Assembly: GCA_021789095.1 (NCBI GenBank)
Contig: JAJYJX010000124.1
Span: 1-7,040 of the forward strand
Direction: 5' to 3'
DNA length: 7,040 nt
Source of the DNA: a bacterium
GTDB lineage: Bacteria; JAMCPX01
Both the position numbers and the translations under genes were made by a program. This document shows, piece after piece, positions 1 to 5,667 of the stretch (positions within the stretch are counted from its first letter, which is position 1; each line of letters begins with the position of its first letter). The notes under the pieces were generated by a model. That model saw nothing but the letters and a program-made list of their open reading frames with translations, ran no database searches and was not told where the DNA came from.

Positions 1-1056
1 ACAAAACAATTTATCTCTGAATGCCTTTTGTGTTCGGCATGTGTTCAGGTATGTCCAAATGGTGTGCAAACGGATCTGCTTGTGCTGTCCGCAAGAAAAA
101 AGTTGGCTGAGAAACCCGGCCTCAACTTTACAGAGATAGGGTTGACAAAACTCGGGTTTTCAAAAACAGAGGTGAGTTTCAAACTCGTTTCGCTACTGGA
201 AAAGGCCGTTGGCGATAAAATAATGTCCGATTCAGGTATATTTTACAGACTGCCTCTTAACCGCATATTGCCCGGGATCAAGGAAGGGGCATTCTCGCGC
301 TCTAAAAAGAACACTTCAAGGGCCGGGACAAACACCGGCCTTTACCTGGGGTGTCTGATAGATTTTATATACCATGATATAGCACGGGACGCCGTGGAGC
401 TTATGCACGCATCCGGCATCAAGCCATATATACCCGGGCAGCAGGGGTGCTGCGGACTGCCGGCATTCAGCATGGGCGACACGGACAGGGCTGTAAAACA
501 GGCAGGTGCTGTTATGTCCCTATTCGGTGACGTTGATACCGTGGTCACTGTATGCGCTTCATGCGGCTCCATGCTGAAAAATTACTATCCTTTGCTTTTT
601 CAGGATACAACAGACTCACAAAGGGCCATGGCGTTCTCCAAAAAGGTAAGAGACATAACAGAGGTAGTGGATATCTCCGGTATAAAAGGTACAGCAAAGG
701 ATCACACGCCTGTTACCTACCATGATCCCTGCCACCTAAAAAGGGGCATGGCACTATCGGAAAAGCCAAGGATGCTTATAAAAAAGGCGGGATACAGGAT
801 TGTGGAAATGAAGGAACCCGACAGGTGCTGCGGTCTTGGAGGTACCTTTACCATAAAACACCATAATATATCCTCTGCTGTTACAAAAAAGAAAATACAG
901 GATATAAGCGCTACCGGGGCTTTGACCGTTGCAACCGGCTGCCCGGGATGTATGGCAAACATAGCAGGCATGATGATTGAAGAAGGAGTAAATGTAAAAG
1001 TTGTACACACGATCAACCTGCTTGTGACCGCGCTGTCTCCCAAAAATGCTGATTAA
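1..1056 (+). CDS. Fe-S oxidoreductase subunit with two CCG domains (GlcF/LutA/HdrD-like), 5' partial
   Basis: The frame is open from the first base, so the true start lies upstream. The TTG at 28 falls inside a ferredoxin motif and cannot be the start. Codons 8, 11, 14 and 18 give CxxCxxCxxxCP, one 4Fe-4S site. By comparison with GlcF-type proteins this is the second of two such sites, so roughly the first 50-60 residues are missing. Two cysteine-rich CCG domains follow. The first has Cys at 352, CCG at 448-456 and CASC at 553-564. The second has HDPCH at 721-735, CCG at 826-834 and CPGC at 940-951. In this family these domains bind a non-cubane or 4Fe-4S cluster and pass electrons between a flavin dehydrogenase (glycolate, lactate or alkyl-DHAP-synthase-like) and quinone or another carrier. 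A FAD-linked oxidase gene just upstream is therefore the expected partner, but this is inference. The exact substrate is unknown. The stop is TAA. Confidence 0.85.
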   Translation, partial: TKQFISECLLCSACVQVCPNGVQTDLLVLSARKKLAEKPGLNFTEIGLTKLGFSKTEVSFKLVSLLEKAVGDKIMSDSGIFYRLPLNRILPGIKEGAFSRSKKNTSRAGTNTGLYLGCLIDFIYHDIARDAVELMHASGIKPYIPGQQGCCGLPAFSMGDTDRAVKQAGAVMSLFGDVDTVVTVCASCGSMLKNYYPLLFQDTTDSQRAMAFSKKVRDITEVVDISGIKGTAKDHTPVTYHDPCHLKRGMALSEKPRMLIKKAGYRIVEMKEPDRCCGLGGTFTIKHHNISSAVTKKKIQDISATGALTVATGCPGCMANIAGMMIEEGVNVKVVHTINLLVTALSPKNAD

Positions 1057-1062
1057 TTTTTC

Positions 1063-1072
1063 CGGTTAACCG
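1063..1072. promoter_or_regulatory. 10-bp perfect palindrome, possible operator
   Basis: The sequence CGGTTAACCG is a perfect inverted repeat just after the Fe-S gene. It ends one base before a consensus TTGACA at 1074-1079. A position abutting a -35 box would suit a repressor or activator half-site pair. A 10-bp palindrome can also occur by chance, and no regulator is encoded nearby, so this is only a candidate. Confidence 0.2.
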
Positions 1073-1073
1073 C

Positions 1074-1099
1074 TTGACAATTTCTGCCTGCAATATAAA
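1074..1099 (+). promoter_or_regulatory. Weak sigma-70-like promoter candidate upstream of the SDR gene
   Basis: A perfect -35 box TTGACA lies at 1074-1079. The best -10 candidate is TATAAA at 1094-1099, but the spacer is only 14 bp, shorter than the usual 16-18. TATTAT at 1104-1109 would need a 24-bp spacer. The 67-bp gap is the largest between genes in the left group, so a separate promoter for the SDR genes is plausible. The spacing argues against a strong one. Confidence 0.25.
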
Positions 1100-1123
1100 G
1101 CTTTATTATCTTGCGGGGAATAC

Positions 1124-1909
1124 ATGGCTAAAAAAGATTTAAAGGATAAGAAGATCCTTATAACCGGTGCAACAGGCGGGTTTGGCAGGGAGTTCACAAA
1201 ACAGCTGTTAAAGCATGGTGCACACCTCATCCTTACGGGACAGAACAAGGCAAAGCTCGACGAACTTGCCGGCACATTTGCCGGATCTTCTGAAGGAAAG
1301 ATCATAGGACTGATCAGCGTAAACCTTGATAGTGCAAAAGGCTGCGAAGAACTTTACAAAAAAAGCCTGGAGATAACACCCGATATCGATATACTTATAA
1401 ATAATGCAGGTATCATTGCATATGGCGGTTTCCATGAAGTCCCAATGGATACATGGCAAAGGCTTATGGAGATAAATCTGCTTTCAGCAATGCGGCTCAC
1501 CTACCTGTTCCTGCCCGGCATGCTGAAAAGAAAGCAGGGACACATTGTGCTTATGTCATCAGTTGCGGGCATTGTTGGTACAAAGAAGAGCGCTGCATAT
1601 GCGGCATCCAAGTTCGGCATGCGCGGGTTTGGGCTATCTTTGTATGGAGAGGTACGTACAAACGGTATAGACGTAACCATTATATACCCTTTCTGGGCTG
1701 ATACACCAATTCTTGAATCCCCTGATTACGGCATCAATCCCACAAAGAAAGTAATCAGGATGGTTGTGGACGAGGCCGATGATGTAATCAAGGAATCAAT
1801 AAAAGGCATACGCAGGCGGAAATTGTTTGTATATCCCGGCCCGGCTGCAAAGGTAATAAGTTTTTTGAACAGGTTTGTGCAGATTATAGGGAATCAGGGG
1901 AAAGGTTAA
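1124..1909 (+). CDS. Classical short-chain dehydrogenase/reductase (SDR)
   Basis: This 261-residue protein has the usual length for a classical SDR and is probably a cytosolic or membrane-associated NAD(P)-dependent oxidoreductase. It has the TGATGGFG dinucleotide loop (residues 14-21), NNAG (93-96) and Asn118. Ser146, Tyr159 and Lys163 (YAASK) complete the catalytic tetrad, with the normal 13-residue Ser-Tyr spacing. No Asp or Glu stands at the end of strand 2 (TGQN, 38-41), which leans towards NADP(H), by inference. The usual PG after strand 6 is replaced by YPFWADT (188-194). The C-terminus (about 232-257) is basic and then hydrophobic, as in SDRs that touch membranes or lipids. The start ATG has GGGG at 1115-1118 and is 67 bp after the Fe-S gene. 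The next SDR begins 23 bp downstream, so the two are probably co-transcribed. The substrate is unknown; a keto-lipid reductase such as an acyl- or alkyl-DHAP reductase is one possibility. Confidence 0.88.
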   Translation: MAKKDLKDKKILITGATGGFGREFTKQLLKHGAHLILTGQNKAKLDELAGTFAGSSEGKIIGLISVNLDSAKGCEELYKKSLEITPDIDILINNAGIIAYGGFHEVPMDTWQRLMEINLLSAMRLTYLFLPGMLKRKQGHIVLMSSVAGIVGTKKSAAYAASKFGMRGFGLSLYGEVRTNGIDVTIIYPFWADTPILESPDYGINPTKKVIRMVVDEADDVIKESIKGIRRRKLFVYPGPAAKVISFLNRFVQIIGNQGKG

Positions 1910-1932
1910 GAGCGTTAATCGGAGGATAAAGA

Positions 1933-2928
1933 ATGCCGAAGCAAAAGGTTTTGGTAACAGGCGCTGGAGGATTTATCGGTTCGTTTCTCTGTAAAAGACT
2001 GTCTGAAAGCGGGTACGATATAAAAGCACTGGTCCTGCCTGGGGAAAAGATAAAACATCTTGAGGATATGGGCGTAAAGATCCATACGGGGGACCTGACA
2101 AAACCGGACAGCATTAAAGGCATTGCAGACGATGTGGATATTGTTTATCACCTTGCAGGGCGTGTGACGGACTGGGGCCCGAGAAGGGAGTTTTATGCAA
2201 CGATCTTCGACGCAACAAAAAACCTGCTTGATGAATCAGCAGGTAAGGTATCAAGGTTTGTATATGCCAGTTCTTTCTGCGCTTGCGGCATGGGCAGGCA
2301 CTTTAAGGGCATGAAAGAAGAAGATCCTGTGTACAAAACAGGAACACCTTACGGTGACGCAAAGCTTGATGCGGAAGGCATTGTCAGGGTTTATAATAAA
2401 GAAAAAGATCTCGCATTCACAATAGTGAGGCCTTCAAATGTTATTGGACCGGGAAGCGTCTGGGTAAGGGATGTAATCGAGAGATTCAGGGAATCTTCCG
2501 TACCGCTTATAGATCACGGAAGATACAGTGCGAGCCTTATATACGTTGATAACCTGGTAGACGGGCTTTTACTGGCCGGTACAAAGGATAGAGCAAAGAA
2601 CAATCTCTATTTTTTCAGGGATGACTGGAATGTTACATGGAACCGGTATCTGACAGATCTCGGCAGGATTGTCGGTAAAAGACCTTCCCCGAGTATACCT
2701 TTCAAACTTGCGTGGATAGCAGGAAGTATCTCCGAAAAGCTGTATGCTCCTTTTCATGCCAGACCAATGGCCACCAGGCATACAGTTGGTATGATGGGAA
2801 GGGATCTGGATGTCGATAATACAAAGGCTAAAAAGGAGCTTGGCTGGAAAACAAGGATTTCTTATGAAGAGGCAATGAAAACTATCGAAGCATGGATAAG
2901 AGATGAATTGTTAAATAAATCAAGATAA
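1933..2928 (+). CDS. Extended SDR, NAD-dependent epimerase / 3-beta-HSD-like
   Basis: This 331-residue protein has the length of an extended SDR. The N-terminal Rossmann fold carries TGAGGFIG (residues 9-16), Asp54 in GDLT and the HLAG loop (73-76). Catalytic residues are a Ser at 113 or 114 (YASS) and Tyr140/Lys144 (YGDAK). RPSNVIGPG (166-174) and SLIYVDNLVDG (201-211) are typical of the 3-beta-hydroxysteroid dehydrogenase/isomerase and NSDHL branch rather than of sugar-nucleotide epimerases. The C-terminal element DNTKAKKELGW (295-305), followed by a short helix, is the usual ending of this family. The start is well fixed by GGAGG at 1921-1925, seven bases before ATG. The gene follows the classical SDR by 23 bp. 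The likely role is oxidation or reduction of a hydroxyl/keto group on a hydrophobic substrate such as a sterol, hopanoid, beta-hydroxy-acyl or long-chain base intermediate. The substrate is inferred only from family resemblance and neighbours. Confidence 0.87.
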   Translation: MPKQKVLVTGAGGFIGSFLCKRLSESGYDIKALVLPGEKIKHLEDMGVKIHTGDLTKPDSIKGIADDVDIVYHLAGRVTDWGPRREFYATIFDATKNLLDESAGKVSRFVYASSFCACGMGRHFKGMKEEDPVYKTGTPYGDAKLDAEGIVRVYNKEKDLAFTIVRPSNVIGPGSVWVRDVIERFRESSVPLIDHGRYSASLIYVDNLVDGLLLAGTKDRAKNNLYFFRDDWNVTWNRYLTDLGRIVGKRPSPSIPFKLAWIAGSISEKLYAPFHARPMATRHTVGMMGRDLDVDNTKAKKELGWKTRISYEEAMKTIEAWIRDELLNKSR

Positions 2929-2942
2929 AAAAGGAAAAAAAT

Positions 2943-3056
2943 ATGGCACAGGTAAAAGGTGTTGCAATTCTTGATCTGATAAAATTTATAAAAAAAGGAC
3001 ATGCAAGATACTCTGCCAAAAATTATAAGAAGGAAGTAATTTGCAATCACAGATAA
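2943..3056 (+). CDS. Small 37-residue ORF overlapping fabH, function unknown
   Basis: An ATG at 2943 with AAGGAA at 2931-2936 opens a 37-codon frame ending in TAA at 3054-3056. It lies 14 bp after the extended SDR and overlaps the fabH start by 16 bases. The predicted peptide begins MAQVKGVAILDLIKFIKK, an amphipathic helix-like stretch, and continues as a basic tail ending NHR. It has no signal peptide or Cys motif. It could be a real small protein, a translation-coupling leader for fabH, or the surviving 5' end of a longer gene cut by the fabH segment. The ribosome-binding site and fit between genes favour translation, but a chance ORF of this size is also possible. I do not recognise it with confidence. 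Confidence 0.4.
   Translation: MAQVKGVAILDLIKFIKKGHARYSAKNYKKEVICNHR
3030..3043 (+). promoter_or_regulatory. Ribosome binding site and TTG start of fabH
   Basis: AAGGAAG at 3030-3036 lies just upstream of TTG at 3041. The fabH frame is closed by TAA at 3026-3028, and no ATG or GTG occurs in frame between that stop and 3041. The TTG is therefore the only start that keeps the conserved FabH N-terminus (IIGTGACIP). The site lies inside the 37-codon upstream ORF, which allows translational coupling. Confidence 0.75.
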
Positions 3057-4012
3057 TCGGCACTGGGGCATGCATACCTGACAATATCATTACGAATGAG
3101 GCACTCGAAAAACTGGTAGATACATCCGATGAATGGATTGTTTCAAGAACAGGTATTAGAGAGCGAAGGCGCATAAATAGTAATGAGGCTTCATCAGATT
3201 TAGCCTATACATCTGCAAAGCGAGCCCTTAAAAATGCAGGGTTAAAGCCAGATCAGGTTGACCTTATCCTTGTTGCAACTGCAACACCTGATATGCTTTT
3301 CCCTTCCACTGCATGCATGGTTCAAGGTAAACTTGGGCTAAAAAATATTCCTGCATTTGATCTTTCTGCTGTATGCACAGGGTTTATATACGGGTTAGCT
3401 ACTGCCGATGCATTCATAAAATCAGGTGTATATAAAACGATACTGCTTGTTGGTGTAGATACACTCACTAAATTCATCGATTACAAAGACAGAACCACAT
3501 GCGTAATCTTTGGAGATGGGGCAGGCGCAGTTGTTATAAAGGCGACAAAGGAGAAAAAAGGGATCATTGCTTCAAAACTATACGCTGATGGCAGTAAGTG
3601 GGATTACATACATCTCCCGGGCGGTGGTTCGAGAATACCATCATATAAGTCTGACAGGAATACTTATTATCTAAAAATGAAAGGTAATGATACATTTAAA
3701 GTAGCAGTGAGAGGGCTTGAGCAAGCTATTGTAACCCTGCTTAAGCAATGCTGTATTTCAACAAGTGATATTGATATTGTAATACCGCATCAGGCGAATA
3801 TACGCATTATAGAGGCACTTGCAAGAAAGCTGGATTATCCCATGGAAAAAATATTTGTTAATATACAAAAATATGGCAATACATCCGCGGCATCCATACC
3901 TATAGCTTTTGATGAAGCAATTAAAGAGAACCGAATAAAAGACGGAGATATTATACTTATGACTGCCTTTGGAAGCGGATTAACCTGGGGTGCAAGCCTT
4001 ATTAGATGGTAA
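3041..4012 (+). CDS. fabH: Beta-ketoacyl-ACP synthase III (FabH)
   Basis: FabH condenses acetyl-CoA or another short acyl-CoA with malonyl-ACP to start type II fatty acid synthesis in the cytosol. At 323 residues it matches the family length. The Cys-His-Asn triad is complete: Cys112 in AVCTGF, His250 in PHQAN and Asn280 in GNTSAASIP. The N-terminal DEWI-RTGI signature (30-39), GDGAGAVV (158-165) and the GSGLTWGA ending are also present. Cys112 falls at the same number as in E. coli FabH. The motifs fit FabH better than the thiolase-like OleA of olefin synthesis. No acpP, fabD, fabG or plsX gene follows, which is unusual for the main housekeeping copy. This copy may serve a dedicated lipid pathway with the upstream SDRs, and such a role would be inference. 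Sampled lines in this gene have about 30-42% GC, against about 45-52% in the genes on either side. Confidence 0.93.
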   Translation: MQSQIIGTGACIPDNIITNEALEKLVDTSDEWIVSRTGIRERRRINSNEASSDLAYTSAKRALKNAGLKPDQVDLILVATATPDMLFPSTACMVQGKLGLKNIPAFDLSAVCTGFIYGLATADAFIKSGVYKTILLVGVDTLTKFIDYKDRTTCVIFGDGAGAVVIKATKEKKGIIASKLYADGSKWDYIHLPGGGSRIPSYKSDRNTYYLKMKGNDTFKVAVRGLEQAIVTLLKQCCISTSDIDIVIPHQANIRIIEALARKLDYPMEKIFVNIQKYGNTSAASIPIAFDEAIKENRIKDGDIILMTAFGSGLTWGASLIRW

Positions 4013-4045
4013 ATTTTTATGACACGCTTAAAAAATAAACGCCGT

Positions 4046-4067
4046 TAGAAAAGCCACGCCTTTTCTA
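4046..4067 (+). terminator. Weak AT-rich hairpin between fabH and the GH5 gene
   Basis: TAGAAAAG (4046-4053) can pair with CTTTTCTA (4060-4067) across a 6-base loop, giving an 8-bp stem. It is the only obvious hairpin in the 72-bp gap and could weakly end the fabH transcript. The stem is AT-rich and has no T-run after it, so efficient intrinsic termination is doubtful. The GH5 ribosome-binding site starts a few bases downstream. Confidence 0.25.
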
Positions 4068-4084
4068 TAAGTAAAGGAGGCTAT

Positions 4085-5497
4085 ATGAACAAAATAGTTT
4101 GTTCTATTACATTTGGTTTATTAGTAAACATAATCATAGCAGGATGCAGCAATAATAAAACCGGTGCTGGTTACAAAGCACTGCACGCTGATGGCCAATG
4201 GATTAAGGATCAGCAAGGAAGGGTCGTTATTCTGAGGGGTGTAAATGCCGGCGGAGACAGCAAGATACCGCCTTTCATCCCGTTTACATCGGAAACGAGT
4301 GCAGAACAGATAAAGAGCTGGGGCATGAATCTTGTAAGGTATGTAACCGTATGGGAAGGCATTGAACCGATGGAAGACGTTTATGACACTGCATACCTTG
4401 ACGACATGGCACAACGTATAAACTGGCTTACCTTAAGGGGCATATATGTTTTTATCGATATGCACCAGGACCTTTTCGCAAGAGAATTCTGCGGAGACGG
4501 GGCGCCGCAATGGGCAGCAACAGGGGATCCTTCCCAACTTTCAGTTCCTTATCCTTCCTGCGGCCAGAACTGGTTCCTGAACTACCCTTCACCACCTGTT
4601 AGTCAGTCATTTACCAAATTCTGGACAGACACGGCTTTGCAGTCGCACTTTATCAATGCATTTAAGCTGATCGCTAAAAAATTCAGGGACAACAATATGG
4701 TCATAGGCTACGAGATATTCAATGAACCATGGAATGGAGTATTTACTCCATCGACCTTCGAACAGGTTTATCTTACGCCTTTTTATAAAAAGGTTATAAA
4801 TGCAATACGATCAGAGGACCCCGGTGCTGTTATTTTCTTTGAGCCTTATGTACTGGCTGCCGGTATACCTCAAAGCAGTCTGCCCGGTCTTGGCGCATCC
4901 AATATTGTTTATGCACCCCATTATTATGTACCAGGAGCACTTACCGGCGGAGTTTCAGATCCAGCCTCTGCAATAAGCGGAATCGACCAGGATCTTACGC
5001 TTGTACAGCAGAAGGCCGTGGAGCTTGGAAGCCCTGCCCTGCTTGGCGAATTTGGTGCATATCCTGTTACAACAACAAACGGTCTAAGTTTGATACAAGG
5101 GTACTACAACATGTTGGATAAACATCTGATGGGCGGAACAATCTGGGACTATGCCGCAGAGGATACATGGAATAACGAAGGTATGAGCCTTGTTAATCCG
5201 GATATGAGTGAAAGACCCTATGTAAATGCTGTTGTAAGGCCATATCCAATGGCAATAGCAGGTATTCCAACATCGATAAGCTTCAGTCCGGCTACAGGTG
5301 AGTTCAGCCTGGAGTTCGACGGAACCAGGATTACTGCACCAACGATCATTTATATACCTCCACGGGTTTATCCAAATGGAATTTCCGTCCAGGCAAGCGG
5401 CGGCATCTATACTACCGATACAACATCCGGTGAGTTGTATTTTACGACCACCGGCAGTGTCCAGAAGCACTGGATCCGGATCTCGCCTGTTCCATAA
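4085..5497 (+). CDS. Lipoprotein GH5 glycoside hydrolase, endoglycoceramidase-like
   Basis: The 470-residue product starts with a lipoprotein signal: a hydrophobic segment (7-19), then lipobox IAGC with Cys21 and Ser at +2. That predicts an exported, lipid-anchored protein, probably in the outer membrane. Residues about 35-385 form a GH5 TIM barrel. Visible elements are LRGVN (50-54), VWEGIEP (89-95), DMHQDL (125-130), FNEPW with acid/base Glu214, APHYY with His279, LLGEFG with nucleophile Glu322, and TIWDY (352-356). The WEGIEP, DMHQDL and CGDGAPQWA elements are typical of endoglycoceramidases and related glycolipid glycosidases, not of plain cellulases. Residues about 386-468 look like the beta-sandwich C-terminal domain found in those enzymes. 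Retaining hydrolysis of a glycosidic bond is expected; glycosphingolipid or another glycolipid as substrate is inference. ATG follows AGGAGG at 4075-4080. The gene stands apart from its neighbours, with gaps of 72 and 170 bp. Confidence 0.85.
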   Translation: MNKIVCSITFGLLVNIIIAGCSNNKTGAGYKALHADGQWIKDQQGRVVILRGVNAGGDSKIPPFIPFTSETSAEQIKSWGMNLVRYVTVWEGIEPMEDVYDTAYLDDMAQRINWLTLRGIYVFIDMHQDLFAREFCGDGAPQWAATGDPSQLSVPYPSCGQNWFLNYPSPPVSQSFTKFWTDTALQSHFINAFKLIAKKFRDNNMVIGYEIFNEPWNGVFTPSTFEQVYLTPFYKKVINAIRSEDPGAVIFFEPYVLAAGIPQSSLPGLGASNIVYAPHYYVPGALTGGVSDPASAISGIDQDLTLVQQKAVELGSPALLGEFGAYPVTTTNGLSLIQGYYNMLDKHLMGGTIWDYAAEDTWNNEGMSLVNPDMSERPYVNAVVRPYPMAIAGIPTSISFSPATGEFSLEFDGTRITAPTIIYIPPRVYPNGISVQASGGIYTTDTTSGELYFTTTGSVQKHWIRISPVP

Positions 5498-5667
5498 CCC
5501 AGAAAATGCAATAAGGAAGTCCCGGACCTTTCTATTCAGTCTTTGGTGTAAAAAAAATGCTGGATCTTCTAACGAGGTAACATAGAACCGGCCGCAGGCT
5601 GTGATAAGCAACTATATTGACTAATATTACTTTAATTGGTATGTATGTGTAAAAACACGGGAGGGTT
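5498..5667. other. 170-bp intergenic gap
   Basis: The gap holds no convincing ORF, tRNA or strong hairpin. The plus-strand frame at 5298-5585 that enters it is a shadow of the GH5 gene. Its right half is AT-rich and contains the promoter candidate described separately. No T-tract terminator for the GH5 gene is visible. Confidence 0.5.
5617..5645 (+). promoter_or_regulatory. Promoter candidate for the LysM-cupin pair
   Basis: TTGACT at 5617-5622 matches five of six -35 bases. A 17-bp spacer leads to TATGTA at 5640-5645, a poor -10 that keeps only the TAT. It sits in an AT-rich stretch 20-50 bp before the LysM start, in the largest non-coding gap of the window. A promoter is expected here by position, but the -10 match is weak. 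Confidence 0.25.

Noticed and set aside
28-30. TTG as the start of the first gene
   Set aside because: It lies between the first and second Cys of the CxxCxxCxxxCP motif, and the frame is open to base 1. A start here would destroy the cluster site.
717-1043. Minus-strand ORF of 108 codons opposite the Fe-S gene
   Set aside because: It is an antisense shadow of the second CCG domain and has no independent support.
3041-4012. OleA-type olefin synthase instead of FabH
   Set aside because: The extended SDR nearby suggested an Ole cluster. However, the Cys112 context, PHQAN and GNTSAASIP are FabH-like, and no OleB or OleC gene is present.
5519-5527. GTCC-C-GGAC inverted repeat after the GH5 gene as a terminator
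   Set aside because: The loop would be one base, which cannot fold, and no T-run follows.
5298-5585. 95-codon plus-strand ORF running into the gap after GH5
   Set aside because: Most of it overlaps the GH5 C-terminal domain in another frame, and its composition looks random.
5084-5611. 175-codon minus-strand ORF
   Set aside because: It lies mostly antisense to the well-supported GH5 gene, its peptide shows no recognisable motif, and it has no good ribosome-binding context.
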